A stretch of 64,000 nucleotides of DNA from Chitinophaga vietnamensis (GTDB taxonomy: Bacteria > Bacteroidota > Bacteroidia > Chitinophagales > Chitinophagaceae), in contig NZ_CABHMS010000004.1 in assembly GCF_902167635.1 (NCBI RefSeq), forward strand, positions 558,001 to 622,000, read 5' to 3'. The position numbers and the translations under genes are program-made. The number at the start of each line of letters is the position of its first letter. Within the stretch, counting starts at the first letter, position 1. Below the pieces are notes generated by a model. That model searched no databases. It was not told the origin of the DNA and saw only the letters and a list, made by a program, of their open reading frames with translations. Of the stretch, positions 17,881-25,060 are shown in pieces.

Positions 17881-19296
17881 ATGAAAAGAAGATATAGCAC
17901 ATTTTATTTCATGATGTTGTCCTTAGTTGTAGGGTTAGCAGCATGCCGGGCAGGCCGCAATTATCAGCGGCCCCCGGTGGCGCTGCCCCAGCAGTTTGCC
18001 TATGCAACGGCGCCTTCCGACAGCAGCATCGCCGAGATGGAGTGGAAGAAATTTTTTACGGACGCCACTTTGCAGCAGCTGATCGACACTGCTTTAAAAG
18101 GCAATTACGATATGCAGCTGGCATTGAAACGCGTAGAAACGGCGCAAGCCTATCTTAAACAGGCGAAAGCGGCGTGGTTGCCGGCTTTCACGGCTACGGC
18201 ATCTTCCTCTATCAACTATCCTTCCAAGAACAGTGTGAATGGTTTGAATATGGGACAGTTTGGATTAGATCATATTGAAGATTATAATCTGAATGTGGGG
18301 ATGTCGTGGGAGATAGATGTATGGGGCAAGATACGCCGCCAGCGGGAAGCCGCACAAGCCAGTTACCTGCAATCCTATGAAGGCGCGCGTGCCGTACAAA
18401 CCGGGCTGGTAGCAGCGATCGCCAACAGTTACTTCAACCTGCTCATGCTCGACAACCAGCTGCTCATTGCGCGCAGCAATGTACAGTTGAGCGATACAAT
18501 TGTGCAGATGATGCAGCTGCAAAAGACAGCCGGTGAAGTGACCGAGCTGGCGGTGCAGCAGGCCATCGCGCAGCGCCAGTCGCAGGAACTGCTGCTGCCG
18601 CAGCTGGAACAAGGCATTGCCATCCAGGAGAACGCTTTGCGCATCCTTACCGGCAATCTACCGGGAACGGTTACACGTAGTGCGCACCTGCACGATTTCA
18701 CCGTGAGCGATGCACTGCCCACCGGCGTTCCTGCCGCCATGATCAGCCGCCGCCCCGATGTACGCGCCAGCGAAATGGGACTGGTAGCCGCCAATGCGCA
18801 GGTAGGCGTGGCCCAGGCCAGCATGTACCCGGCGCTCAACATCACCGCACAGGGCGGACTGAACTCCTTCAAAGCCAGCAACTGGTTTACCATGCCGGCC
18901 TCCCTGTTTGGTATTGTGGGTGGAAGTCTTACCCAGCCTATCTTCCAGCGCCGTCAGCTGAAAACACAGCTGGAAGTAGCCAGGATACAAAGAGAGCAGG
19001 CAGTGATACAATTCAGGCAGTCGGCCCTCAACGCCATCGGCGAAGTAAGCGACGCCCTCGTGAAGCTCGACAAGCTCAAAGCCCAGCAGACGATCGCAGG
19101 GGAGCAGGTGGTAACATCGCGCAGGGCCGTGCAACAGGCACAGATGCTGTTCCGCAGTGGTATGGCCAATTACCTGGAAGTGATCACCGCACAGAGCCGC
19201 GCTTTGCAAGCGGAACTGGGACAAACAGATATTGACCGCCAACGCCTGGGCGCCATGGTAGACCTCTACCGTTCCCTCGGCGGCGGCTGGAAATAA
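17881..19296 (+). CDS. Outer membrane efflux channel, NodT/OprM family lipoprotein
   Basis: A 471-residue TolC-like factor. The signal peptide ends at lipobox GLAAC (Cys22); the mature protein starts with the usual NYQRPPV segment, and two repeats of long amphipathic helices with short beta segments follow (DVWGKIRRQREAAQASYLQS and ISRRPDVRASEMGLVAANAQ are family signatures). It should form the trimeric tunnel completing the pump. It is the last gene of the operon, followed by the inverted repeat at 19303-19405. Confidence 0.95.
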   Translation: MKRRYSTFYFMMLSLVVGLAACRAGRNYQRPPVALPQQFAYATAPSDSSIAEMEWKKFFTDATLQQLIDTALKGNYDMQLALKRVETAQAYLKQAKAAWLPAFTATASSSINYPSKNSVNGLNMGQFGLDHIEDYNLNVGMSWEIDVWGKIRRQREAAQASYLQSYEGARAVQTGLVAAIANSYFNLLMLDNQLLIARSNVQLSDTIVQMMQLQKTAGEVTELAVQQAIAQRQSQELLLPQLEQGIAIQENALRILTGNLPGTVTRSAHLHDFTVSDALPTGVPAAMISRRPDVRASEMGLVAANAQVGVAQASMYPALNITAQGGLNSFKASNWFTMPASLFGIVGGSLTQPIFQRRQLKTQLEVARIQREQAVIQFRQSALNAIGEVSDALVKLDKLKAQQTIAGEQVVTSRRAVQQAQMLFRSGMANYLEVITAQSRALQAELGQTDIDRQRLGAMVDLYRSLGGGWK

Positions 19297-19302
19297 TGGC
19301 TG

Positions 19303-19405
19303 GCCATTTACGGACCGGGCGAATGATGAATTATACTCTCAGATTTACAGACAAACTCAAAGAAAAACAGCACGGTAAAGAGTTTCGCTTCGGTCCGTAA
19401 ATGGC
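19303..19405. repeat. 15-bp perfect inverted repeat with a 73-base loop downstream of the efflux operon
   Basis: GCCATTTACGGACCG (19303-19317) and CGGTCCGTAAATGGC (19391-19405) are exact inverted copies starting 6 bases after the OprM-like stop. The loop is too long for a classic terminator; 3'-end stabilisation of the pump mRNA or a small mobile palindromic unit are both possible. Confidence 0.5.
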
Positions 19406-19453
19406 AGCACCTTATAACGGTAACGGCTATATAATAGCCGGGACAGCCCGAGT

Positions 19454-19489
19454 CCCCGGAATGGCGTATGCTGTTCCGGGGATTTTTTA
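19454..19489 (+). terminator. Rho-independent terminator of the efflux operon
   Basis: CCCCGGAA (19454-19461) pairs with TTCCGGGG (19474-19481) and is followed by ATTTTTTAT. It lies between the operon and the tRNA-Ser promoter. Confidence 0.82.
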
Positions 19490-19518
19490 TACCGGAAAAA
19501 GAAGCTTTGAAAATTTTT

Positions 19519-19549
19519 TTTGCTGATTCGGTTTCATTCTATACTTTTG
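19519..19549 (+). promoter_or_regulatory. Bacteroidota-type promoter for tRNA-Ser
   Basis: TTTG (19519-19522), a 19-base spacer and TACTTTTG (19542-19549) match the -33/-7 consensus closely, putting the transcript start a few bases before the tRNA. Confidence 0.7.
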
Positions 19550-19559
19550 CGTCCCACAC

Positions 19560-19644
19560 GGAGAGTTGGCAGAGCGGTCGATTGCGGCGGTCTTGAAAAC
19601 CGTTGACTGTAACAGGTCCCGGGGTTCGAATCCCTGACTCTCCG
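19560..19644 (+). tRNA. tRNA-Ser (anticodon TGA)
   Basis: An 85-nt tRNA with a long variable arm, as expected for serine. The acceptor GGAGAGT (19560-19566) pairs with ACTCTCC (19637-19643), and the discriminator is G19644. Anticodon loop CTTGAAA gives TGA, reading UCA. A second, slightly diverged copy lies at 46639-46723 on the other strand. Confidence 0.95.
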
Positions 19645-19733
19645 CACCCAACGGGGCAAAGCGTCGGAAAGATGTTTTGCCCCGTTTTCATTTTGGCGCA
19701 AAACCTTAACAGCTTATCTAACATTACAGACCC

Positions 19734-19787
19734 ATGAAAACGATCTTCTCTATAGCTCTTTTTGCTATCGTTGGTATGCAGTCATAA
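19734..19787 (+). pseudogene. 17-codon signal-peptide-like frame, possible gene remnant
   Basis: ATG 19734 opens MKTIFSIALFAIVGMQS and stops at 19785-19787. The sequence looks like the start of an exported protein that ends right after the hydrophobic core. Nothing protein-like continues in any frame before the convergent gene at 19808. It may be a decayed gene, a tiny membrane peptide or chance. Confidence 0.3.
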
Positions 19788-19807
19788 AGCTTCCACGCAG
19801 GCGCGAC

Positions 19808-20131
19808 TTATTTTTTCTTCTTCACAATATCATTGTACGCAGATAGCAATGCTTCCATCACCAGTTCCCGTGCTACTTTGTCCAGCACAAAGGTGGTAAT
19901 GCCTCTCAGTCCCCATTTGTTAGGCACCGGGAAGATGTTCTTTTGATCCATTTGGCAGAACACCGCTTGTTCCTGTGGAGTGAGGAATATGTTAGCGGTA
20001 TTGTCTTGCTCAAGATAGGTGGCATACATACGTTTGCCGGTCACTTTGAAGCCGGTCCGCTCACCATGTGGGTGAAGCTCGGTGCCGGGGAAGGAGAGCG
20101 CCATATCCATGAATCCTTTTCCGGTGATCAT
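19808..20131 (-). CDS. MmcQ/YjbR family protein
   Basis: A 107-residue protein of the MmcQ/YjbR (DUF419) family, small alpha/beta proteins with a CyaY-like fold sometimes described as DNA-binding. Recognisable segments are ALSFPGTELHPHGERTGFKV, NIFLTPQEQAVFCQ and PVPNKWGLRGITTFVLD. Start ATG 20131 is preferred; the longer frame starts with TTG at 20164. It is divergent from the membrane-SRPBCC gene. Role in the cell is unknown for the family. Confidence 0.8.
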   Translation of the reverse strand: MITGKGFMDMALSFPGTELHPHGERTGFKVTGKRMYATYLEQDNTANIFLTPQEQAVFCQMDQKNIFPVPNKWGLRGITTFVLDKVARELVMEALLSAYNDIVKKKK

Positions 20132-20194
20132 AGCGGTGGATTTATGTAGCACAAATATATCCAATAGGCGTAAACGTTATATATTTACGCCCGT

Positions 20195-21157
20195 ATGAAC
20201 CCTCGGAGCTTAAAAACATTTCTGATAGCGATAGGTATCCCTGTATTGTATGCCATCCTGCTGCGGTTGGTCTTTGGTGTAAAGACCTGGATGGACCTCT
20301 ACAAAGTCATGTCTGTTACCTTTATATTTTGCCTGCCTGTTGTGGTGGGTGTGCTTACAGTATATTTTTCTTCTGCAAAACGGGCCGGTAAGCTGACGTA
20401 TCGCCTGCTGGCGCCCTGGATACCGATCTTTTTATTCTTTGCCATCACGCTGTTGACTTCGCTGGAAGGCTGGGCATGCTGGATCATGATATTACCCCTG
20501 TTCCTGGCAGGGGCTTCCATTGGCGGGTTGATTGGCGCTTATCTCAAATTCCGCCGCCGTAATAAAACTTATGTTTCGTTGCTGGTATTGCTGCCGTTTG
20601 TTGCTGGTCCGCTGGAAAGCATGGTGGGCGCCATTCCCGGCACATATAAGGCATATACGTATATTGATATCAAAGCTTCGCCGGCCACGATCTGGAAGAA
20701 TGTAACGCGGGTAAGGGCAATACCTGCACAGCAAGACAAAGGCTGGCTCACACGCTCCCTGGGCTTTCCGCGACCGGTGCGCGCGGAGCTGAATTTCAAC
20801 GGGCCAGGGGCTTATCGCGCAGCGATCTTCACCGGTGGCCTCATCTTCCATGAAACAGTTACGGAATATATCGATCAACAAAAAATGGTCTTCTCTATAA
20901 AAGCTGATCCTCATGAAATCCCGGCTACCACAATGGACGAGCATGTGGTGATAGGAGGAGATTATTTCGATGTATTGAATGGTACTTATGAACTGGAAAG
21001 ATTGAATGAAACCACTTGCAGGCTGCATCTGTACAGCCATTTCAAGCTAACGACCACTTTCAATTTTTATGCAAGCTGGTGGGCCAGGTGGATCATGCAG
21101 GATATACAACGGAATATTTTACAGGTAGAGAAACAACGGGCAGAGAATGATAATTAA
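20195..21157 (+). CDS. Membrane protein with five transmembrane helices and a C-terminal SRPBCC domain
   Basis: A 320-residue protein. Hydrophobic helices at about 8-28, 38-58, 72-91, 93-117 and 126-146 are followed from about residue 152 by a START/Bet v 1-like SRPBCC fold (YIDIKASPATIWKNVTRVRAI at its first strand and helix, YELERLNETTCRLHL near its end). SRPBCC domains bind hydrophobic ligands in a deep cavity. The membrane part is not a family I know. No operon partner is firm: the DinB-like gene starts 37 bases downstream and could be co-transcribed. Confidence 0.75.
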   Translation: MNPRSLKTFLIAIGIPVLYAILLRLVFGVKTWMDLYKVMSVTFIFCLPVVVGVLTVYFSSAKRAGKLTYRLLAPWIPIFLFFAITLLTSLEGWACWIMILPLFLAGASIGGLIGAYLKFRRRNKTYVSLLVLLPFVAGPLESMVGAIPGTYKAYTYIDIKASPATIWKNVTRVRAIPAQQDKGWLTRSLGFPRPVRAELNFNGPGAYRAAIFTGGLIFHETVTEYIDQQKMVFSIKADPHEIPATTMDEHVVIGGDYFDVLNGTYELERLNETTCRLHLYSHFKLTTTFNFYASWWARWIMQDIQRNILQVEKQRAENDN

Positions 21158-21194
21158 AATTAACAACGTATATTCATATACGTAATACCGGATA

Positions 21195-21674
21195 ATGACA
21201 CCATCAACCAAACAGATCGCTAAACATTTCCGCGATGTTCATTTCGGGGGCAACTGGACCAGCGTCAATCTGAAAGATACATTGGCGGATGTTAACTGGA
21301 AGCAGGCCACCACGAAGGTGCAGGACCTCAACACGATCGCTGTTTTAGTTTTTCATGTGAACTATTATGTGGCGGCTATCCTGAAAGTGATGCAGGGCGG
21401 GCCTTTGGACGCGCACGACAAATTCAGTTTCGATCTTCCGCCGATCAGCTCGGAGGCGGAATGGCAGGCATTGAAAGAGAAAACATTTTCCGAAGCGGAG
21501 CAACTGGCCCTGATGATAGCCCAACTGAAAGATGAAAAATTGTACGATGATTTTGCTGATCCGAAATATGGCAGCTACTACAGAAATCTGCTGGGAGTGA
21601 TAGAGCACACGCATTACCATCTCGGACAAATAGCACTGATTAAAAAGTTGTCAGGAACTTCATTACCTTTGTAG
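21195..21674 (+). CDS. DinB-like four-helix protein
   Basis: A 159-residue protein of the DinB/YfiT-like superfamily. It begins with a helix (IAKHFRDVHFGGNWTSVNLKDTL), carries the metal-site histidines in VFHVNYYVAAIL and HTHYHLGQIALIKK, and has the usual length. Members bind a divalent metal through three His, and some are thiol (bacillithiol-type) transferases; function here is unknown. A terminator follows at 21696. Confidence 0.82.
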   Translation: MTPSTKQIAKHFRDVHFGGNWTSVNLKDTLADVNWKQATTKVQDLNTIAVLVFHVNYYVAAILKVMQGGPLDAHDKFSFDLPPISSEAEWQALKEKTFSEAEQLALMIAQLKDEKLYDDFADPKYGSYYRNLLGVIEHTHYHLGQIALIKKLSGTSLPL

Positions 21675-21695
21675 CGGAAAATCTGCCGAATGCAA

Positions 21696-21721
21696 TTTTA
21701 CCCGGGAGCAACCCGGTAAAA
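21696..21721 (+). terminator. Terminator after the DinB-like gene
   Basis: TTTTACC(C)GGG (21696-21706) pairs with CCCGGTAAAA (21712-21721) with one bulged C, followed by an AT-rich tract with six T. Confidence 0.7.
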
Positions 21722-21772
21722 TATTATTATATTTTTTATCTGTTAGGCCTTCATTTGCACAAGAAAAAATTA

Positions 21773-21788
21773 TTGGCACGGAATATGC
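21773..21788 (+). promoter_or_regulatory. Sigma-54-like -24/-12 promoter upstream of the polysaccharide operon
   Basis: TTGGCACGGAATATGC (21773-21788) matches the sigma-54 consensus TGGCACG-N4-TTGC with GG and GC in exact spacing and one mismatch. It lies 275 bases before the receiver gene, inside a 388-base non-coding stretch (21675-22062). The same bases also form a short inverted repeat (TTGGCA / TGCCAA), so a regulator site is the alternative. Tandem GTTATCA copies at about 22026-22041 are the only other structure noted. Confidence 0.4.
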
Positions 21789-22062
21789 CAAAGGCCTGAT
21801 TGAAGTGAGAACAACGAGGGTATAGTATCACTAGTGAGTCTGCAAAATTTACCATTCTTTTATTGAACATACCAAAACGCTTCCATGTTAGCCATGGGTA
21901 TGTCCTAGTTATTTATACTCCTATTTTATTTCATGATCAGCCTGAGGCCGCATGCACTATGCCATGTATCAGATAACTTGCGTGCCTGCATGAAATAAAC
22001 CGGGGAATAGAAAAATTGTCAATAAGTTATCAGTTATCAGTAAACACCTAACACGAAGATTT

Positions 22063-22431
22063 ATGCGCCACATTCTCCTAGTAGAAGATGATGAGTTTGT
22101 ATGCAGAACCATCGAGATTATTTTGAGGAAACAGGGTTACAACATTACGATCGCAAAAAATGGGCAGGATGGTTTGAGGTTCTTGCAACAGGGGAAGTTT
22201 GATCTGGTGATCACAGACCTGATGTTGCCCTACGCCAGTGGACTGGAGCTTGCAGGGAAAATCCGTCATGAATTGCATTCGGATGTGGCCATCCTGATAT
22301 TATCTGCTATTACACATGAGAAGACGGTTACAGAAGGATTTGATATCGGCGTGAATGATTACCTGAAAAAGCCGTTCAACCCCGCTGAACTAACATCAAG
22401 GGTGAACCGCCTGATCGGTGCAAAAGCCTGA
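22063..22431 (+). CDS. Stand-alone CheY-like response regulator receiver
   Basis: A 122-residue single receiver domain without output domain. The acidic triad is Glu8-Asp9-Asp10 region, the phosphoacceptor Asp52 lies in LVITDLMLP, the switch Ser81 in LILSA and the conserved Lys103 in LKKPF. It heads a tight operon with a HEAT-repeat protein, a GT2 synthase and a TPR/YaiO porin, so it probably signals by protein-protein contact to one of these, most simply the HEAT protein. No histidine kinase gene is nearby. Confidence 0.92.
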   Translation: MRHILLVEDDEFVCRTIEIILRKQGYNITIAKNGQDGLRFLQQGKFDLVITDLMLPYASGLELAGKIRHELHSDVAILILSAITHEKTVTEGFDIGVNDYLKKPFNPAELTSRVNRLIGAKA

Positions 22432-22464
22432 ACACCTCTTCCCATTAACTAATCAATAACAAAT

Positions 22465-23613
22465 ATGCATTTTTTATCGTCGTTTCAGCAGTGGCTGGAA
22501 GACCTGACCTTCTATTTTCCTTACTTCCCCGTGATCATCCAGATCGCGATAGTAGTGAGCGTGCTGGCGATCGCCGGCACGGTAGGGGCCTACACGGCGA
22601 TGCTTATATATCGTTGGCAACAGCAGCGGCATTTGAAAAAAGAAATGCCCTTGCGTGCCGTTGGCGATACCTTGTTACTCGATCATGTGATTGCTCCTGC
22701 TGTAAATACACCGGAAGGGGAGCAGCCCCTCGCGCTCCAGGCTTTTGAGCAGCTCGGCCTCGGCCGCCGCTGGGCAAGGGCCACCTTCACCAGCCAACTC
22801 ATTGAATACCGTCAGAACTTTACCGGCGACATTCCCCAACGCCTTCGTGAACTATACCTTGAACTGGGCCTTCAGCATGATGCCGTCAGCCACCTGCATT
22901 CCGGCCGTCGTAAGAAAGTGATCGCCGCATTGGTGGAACTGTCGGGCATGGGCGTACTGGTAGAAAAAGATTTTATCCTTCAGCTTACCGACAGCAAGGA
23001 TAAATACATTCGCGAAATGGCCCGCTGCTACATCGTGCAATGCTCTCCCGATCATCCTTTTGAGTTCCTCGATCATGTAAAAGAGCCGATCCTGCTATGG
23101 GAACAGTTTGAGCTTTTCCGGATCATCTCCCTGCGGAAAGACATACCAGCGCCGGCTTTCGAGCGATGGATCGCGGCGGAATATCATCCTACAGTGATCA
23201 CGCTGGCGCTCAAGCTGGCAACGTATTACCAGCAACCGGAATCCATCCGGGCGATGCTTCGCCTGATGCCGGTATGTGTAGAACCGCTGCGCGCCCTCAT
23301 CATCAATTGTCTTGGCAAACTGGTGGCCGAAACCGCAGAACCCACGCTGGTGGCGATGTACCCGCAAGAGTCGCTGTCCGTTAAAATGGAAATACTCAAA
23401 GCGCTGGGCCGTATCGGCTCCGGTCATTATCTTGACTTCCTGCGGCATGAACTGGAACACGCAGATGAGTTCCTGCTCATGAAACACGCGGCACGCTCCA
23501 TCGTGAGCCATCACGCGCTGGCCAGAGACCTGATCGCACAGTTACAACAATCACTCACCGGGACCAGGCTGCTCGTACTGCAGCACAGCCTGAACCCTCT
23601 GATCAAATATTAA
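22465..23613 (+). CDS. Membrane-anchored HEAT-repeat protein
   Basis: A 382-residue protein with one N-terminal transmembrane segment (about 20-48, VIIQIAIVVSVLAIAGTVGAY) and then a long run of paired amphipathic helices typical of HEAT repeats (for example VKMEILKALGRIGSGHYLDFLRHEL at about 310-334). The repeat part should lie in the cytoplasm and serve as a protein-binding scaffold. It ends one base before the glycosyltransferase start, suggesting coupled translation and a shared complex. No enzymatic motif is visible. Confidence 0.82.
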   Translation: MHFLSSFQQWLEDLTFYFPYFPVIIQIAIVVSVLAIAGTVGAYTAMLIYRWQQQRHLKKEMPLRAVGDTLLLDHVIAPAVNTPEGEQPLALQAFEQLGLGRRWARATFTSQLIEYRQNFTGDIPQRLRELYLELGLQHDAVSHLHSGRRKKVIAALVELSGMGVLVEKDFILQLTDSKDKYIREMARCYIVQCSPDHPFEFLDHVKEPILLWEQFELFRIISLRKDIPAPAFERWIAAEYHPTVITLALKLATYYQQPESIRAMLRLMPVCVEPLRALIINCLGKLVAETAEPTLVAMYPQESLSVKMEILKALGRIGSGHYLDFLRHELEHADEFLLMKHAARSIVSHHALARDLIAQLQQSLTGTRLLVLQHSLNPLIKY

Positions 23614-23614
23614 C

Positions 23615-25060
23615 ATGTTCAAGGATCTTTTTAAATATATCACTGACTTTTACGAAAGCGCAATATTTATCTATTGCGCCGGGTTATTCCTTTTCTATAT
23701 CCTGCTGGCGGTGCTTTCGCTGATCGCTATCAGGCGTAGTTTATGGAAGAATAAAGTGAGAGGGCAACATATGCTGGTGGCGTCGCCGCTTACACCGGGC
23801 ATCTCCGTGATCGCGCCGGCGTATAATGAAGGCGTGACCATCATCCCGAACGTACGTTCCCTGCTGGCCCTCAACTACAGCCGTTTTGAAGTAGTGATTG
23901 TGAACGATGGCAGCAAAGACGATACGCTCGAAAAACTGATCGGTGAATTTGAACTGGTAGAAGTGAAGTTTGCCTACCGTGAAGAGATCGTTACCAAACC
24001 AGTGAAACGCTTTTTCAAATCATCCAACCCGGCATATTCCAAATTGATGGTGGTAGATAAAGAGAACGGCAAAAGCAAGGCAGATGCCATCAATGCCGGT
24101 ATCAATGCATCCTCTTTCGATTACTTCCTGAATACAGATGTGGATTGTATCCTCGACCGGGATACGCTGCTGAAGCTCATCAAGCCCTTCATGGATGATA
24201 AAGACCGTGTGATCGCTACTGGCGCGCCTTTGCGCGCCGCCAACTCCTGCGAAGTGGAAGCAGGCGTGATCACCCGCAAACGTATTCCGAAACAATTGCT
24301 GCCCCGCTTCCAGGAAATGGAATATGTACGTTCCTATCTCCTCGGAAAAATGGGCTGGACCTTCATCAACGCGGTGCCTAATGTATCTGGCGGCCTTGGT
24401 TTATTTGATAAAGAGATCGTGATCCGCTCCGGCGGTTATGATCCCGGCTCTTTCGGTGAAGACATGGATATGATCGTGCGCATGTGCCGTTATATGTGCG
24501 AGCAGAAACTGCCTTACCGCGTGCATTATATCCCTGAAACCCTTTGCTGGACAGAAGTTCCGGCTACGATGAAAGTGTTCTTCCGCCAGCGTATGCGCTG
24601 GGCGAGGGGATTGTTCCAGATATTTGCCACCCATCGGAAAGTGTTGTTCAACCCCCGTTACCGTAAACTGGGGCTGATCATCTTCCCCTATAATTTCTTT
24701 TTCGAATTACTGGCGCCGGTGATCGAATTTGCAGGGATCATCTATTATATCTACATCGTGGTGAACCATCTCATCAACTGGGATTATGCCCTCATCCTGC
24801 TGGTGTTCATCTACACATTCTCTGTATTGATCACTTCTTTGTCGATCCTCTGGGACCACCTGATATTCCGCTACTACAGCAGCTGGAAAGAAGTGATGCA
24901 GCTTTGTTTGCTTTCAATGGCAGAACCTTTTATATACCACCCGATCGTGCTTTTCAGCGCTATCCGGGGATATCTTAACCAGTTGACCGGCAAGAAACAT
25001 ACCTGGGGAAATATGCAGCGGCAAGGGTTTACGCAGTCAACAACAAAAAAAGAAGGATGA
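23615..25060 (+). CDS. Processive family 2 glycosyltransferase (polysaccharide synthase, PgaC/BcsA-like)
   Basis: A 481-residue membrane synthase. One N-terminal membrane helix (18-40) precedes the GT2 domain with PAYNEG (68-73), NDGS (Asp98), DVD (Asp175, Asp177), GED (281-283) and QRMRW (325-329), the full D,D,D,QxxRW set of processive beta-glycan synthases. Three or four further membrane helices follow (about 355-450). It polymerises a sugar nucleotide while extruding the chain through the inner membrane. Sugar identity cannot be told. The adjacent TPR/beta-barrel gene, overlapping by 4 bases, would provide the outer membrane exit. Confidence 0.92.
   Translation: MFKDLFKYITDFYESAIFIYCAGLFLFYILLAVLSLIAIRRSLWKNKVRGQHMLVASPLTPGISVIAPAYNEGVTIIPNVRSLLALNYSRFEVVIVNDGSKDDTLEKLIGEFELVEVKFAYREEIVTKPVKRFFKSSNPAYSKLMVVDKENGKSKADAINAGINASSFDYFLNTDVDCILDRDTLLKLIKPFMDDKDRVIATGAPLRAANSCEVEAGVITRKRIPKQLLPRFQEMEYVRSYLLGKMGWTFINAVPNVSGGLGLFDKEIVIRSGGYDPGSFGEDMDMIVRMCRYMCEQKLPYRVHYIPETLCWTEVPATMKVFFRQRMRWARGLFQIFATHRKVLFNPRYRKLGLIIFPYNFFFELLAPVIEFAGIIYYIYIVVNHLINWDYALILLVFIYTFSVLITSLSILWDHLIFRYYSSWKEVMQLCLLSMAEPFIYHPIVLFSAIRGYLNQLTGKKHTWGNMQRQGFTQSTTKKEG

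Noticed and set aside
19539-19724. 61-codon minus-strand frame over tRNA-Ser
   Set aside because: The peptide (GESGIRTPGPVTVNGFQDR) is a tRNA-Ser antisense artefact.
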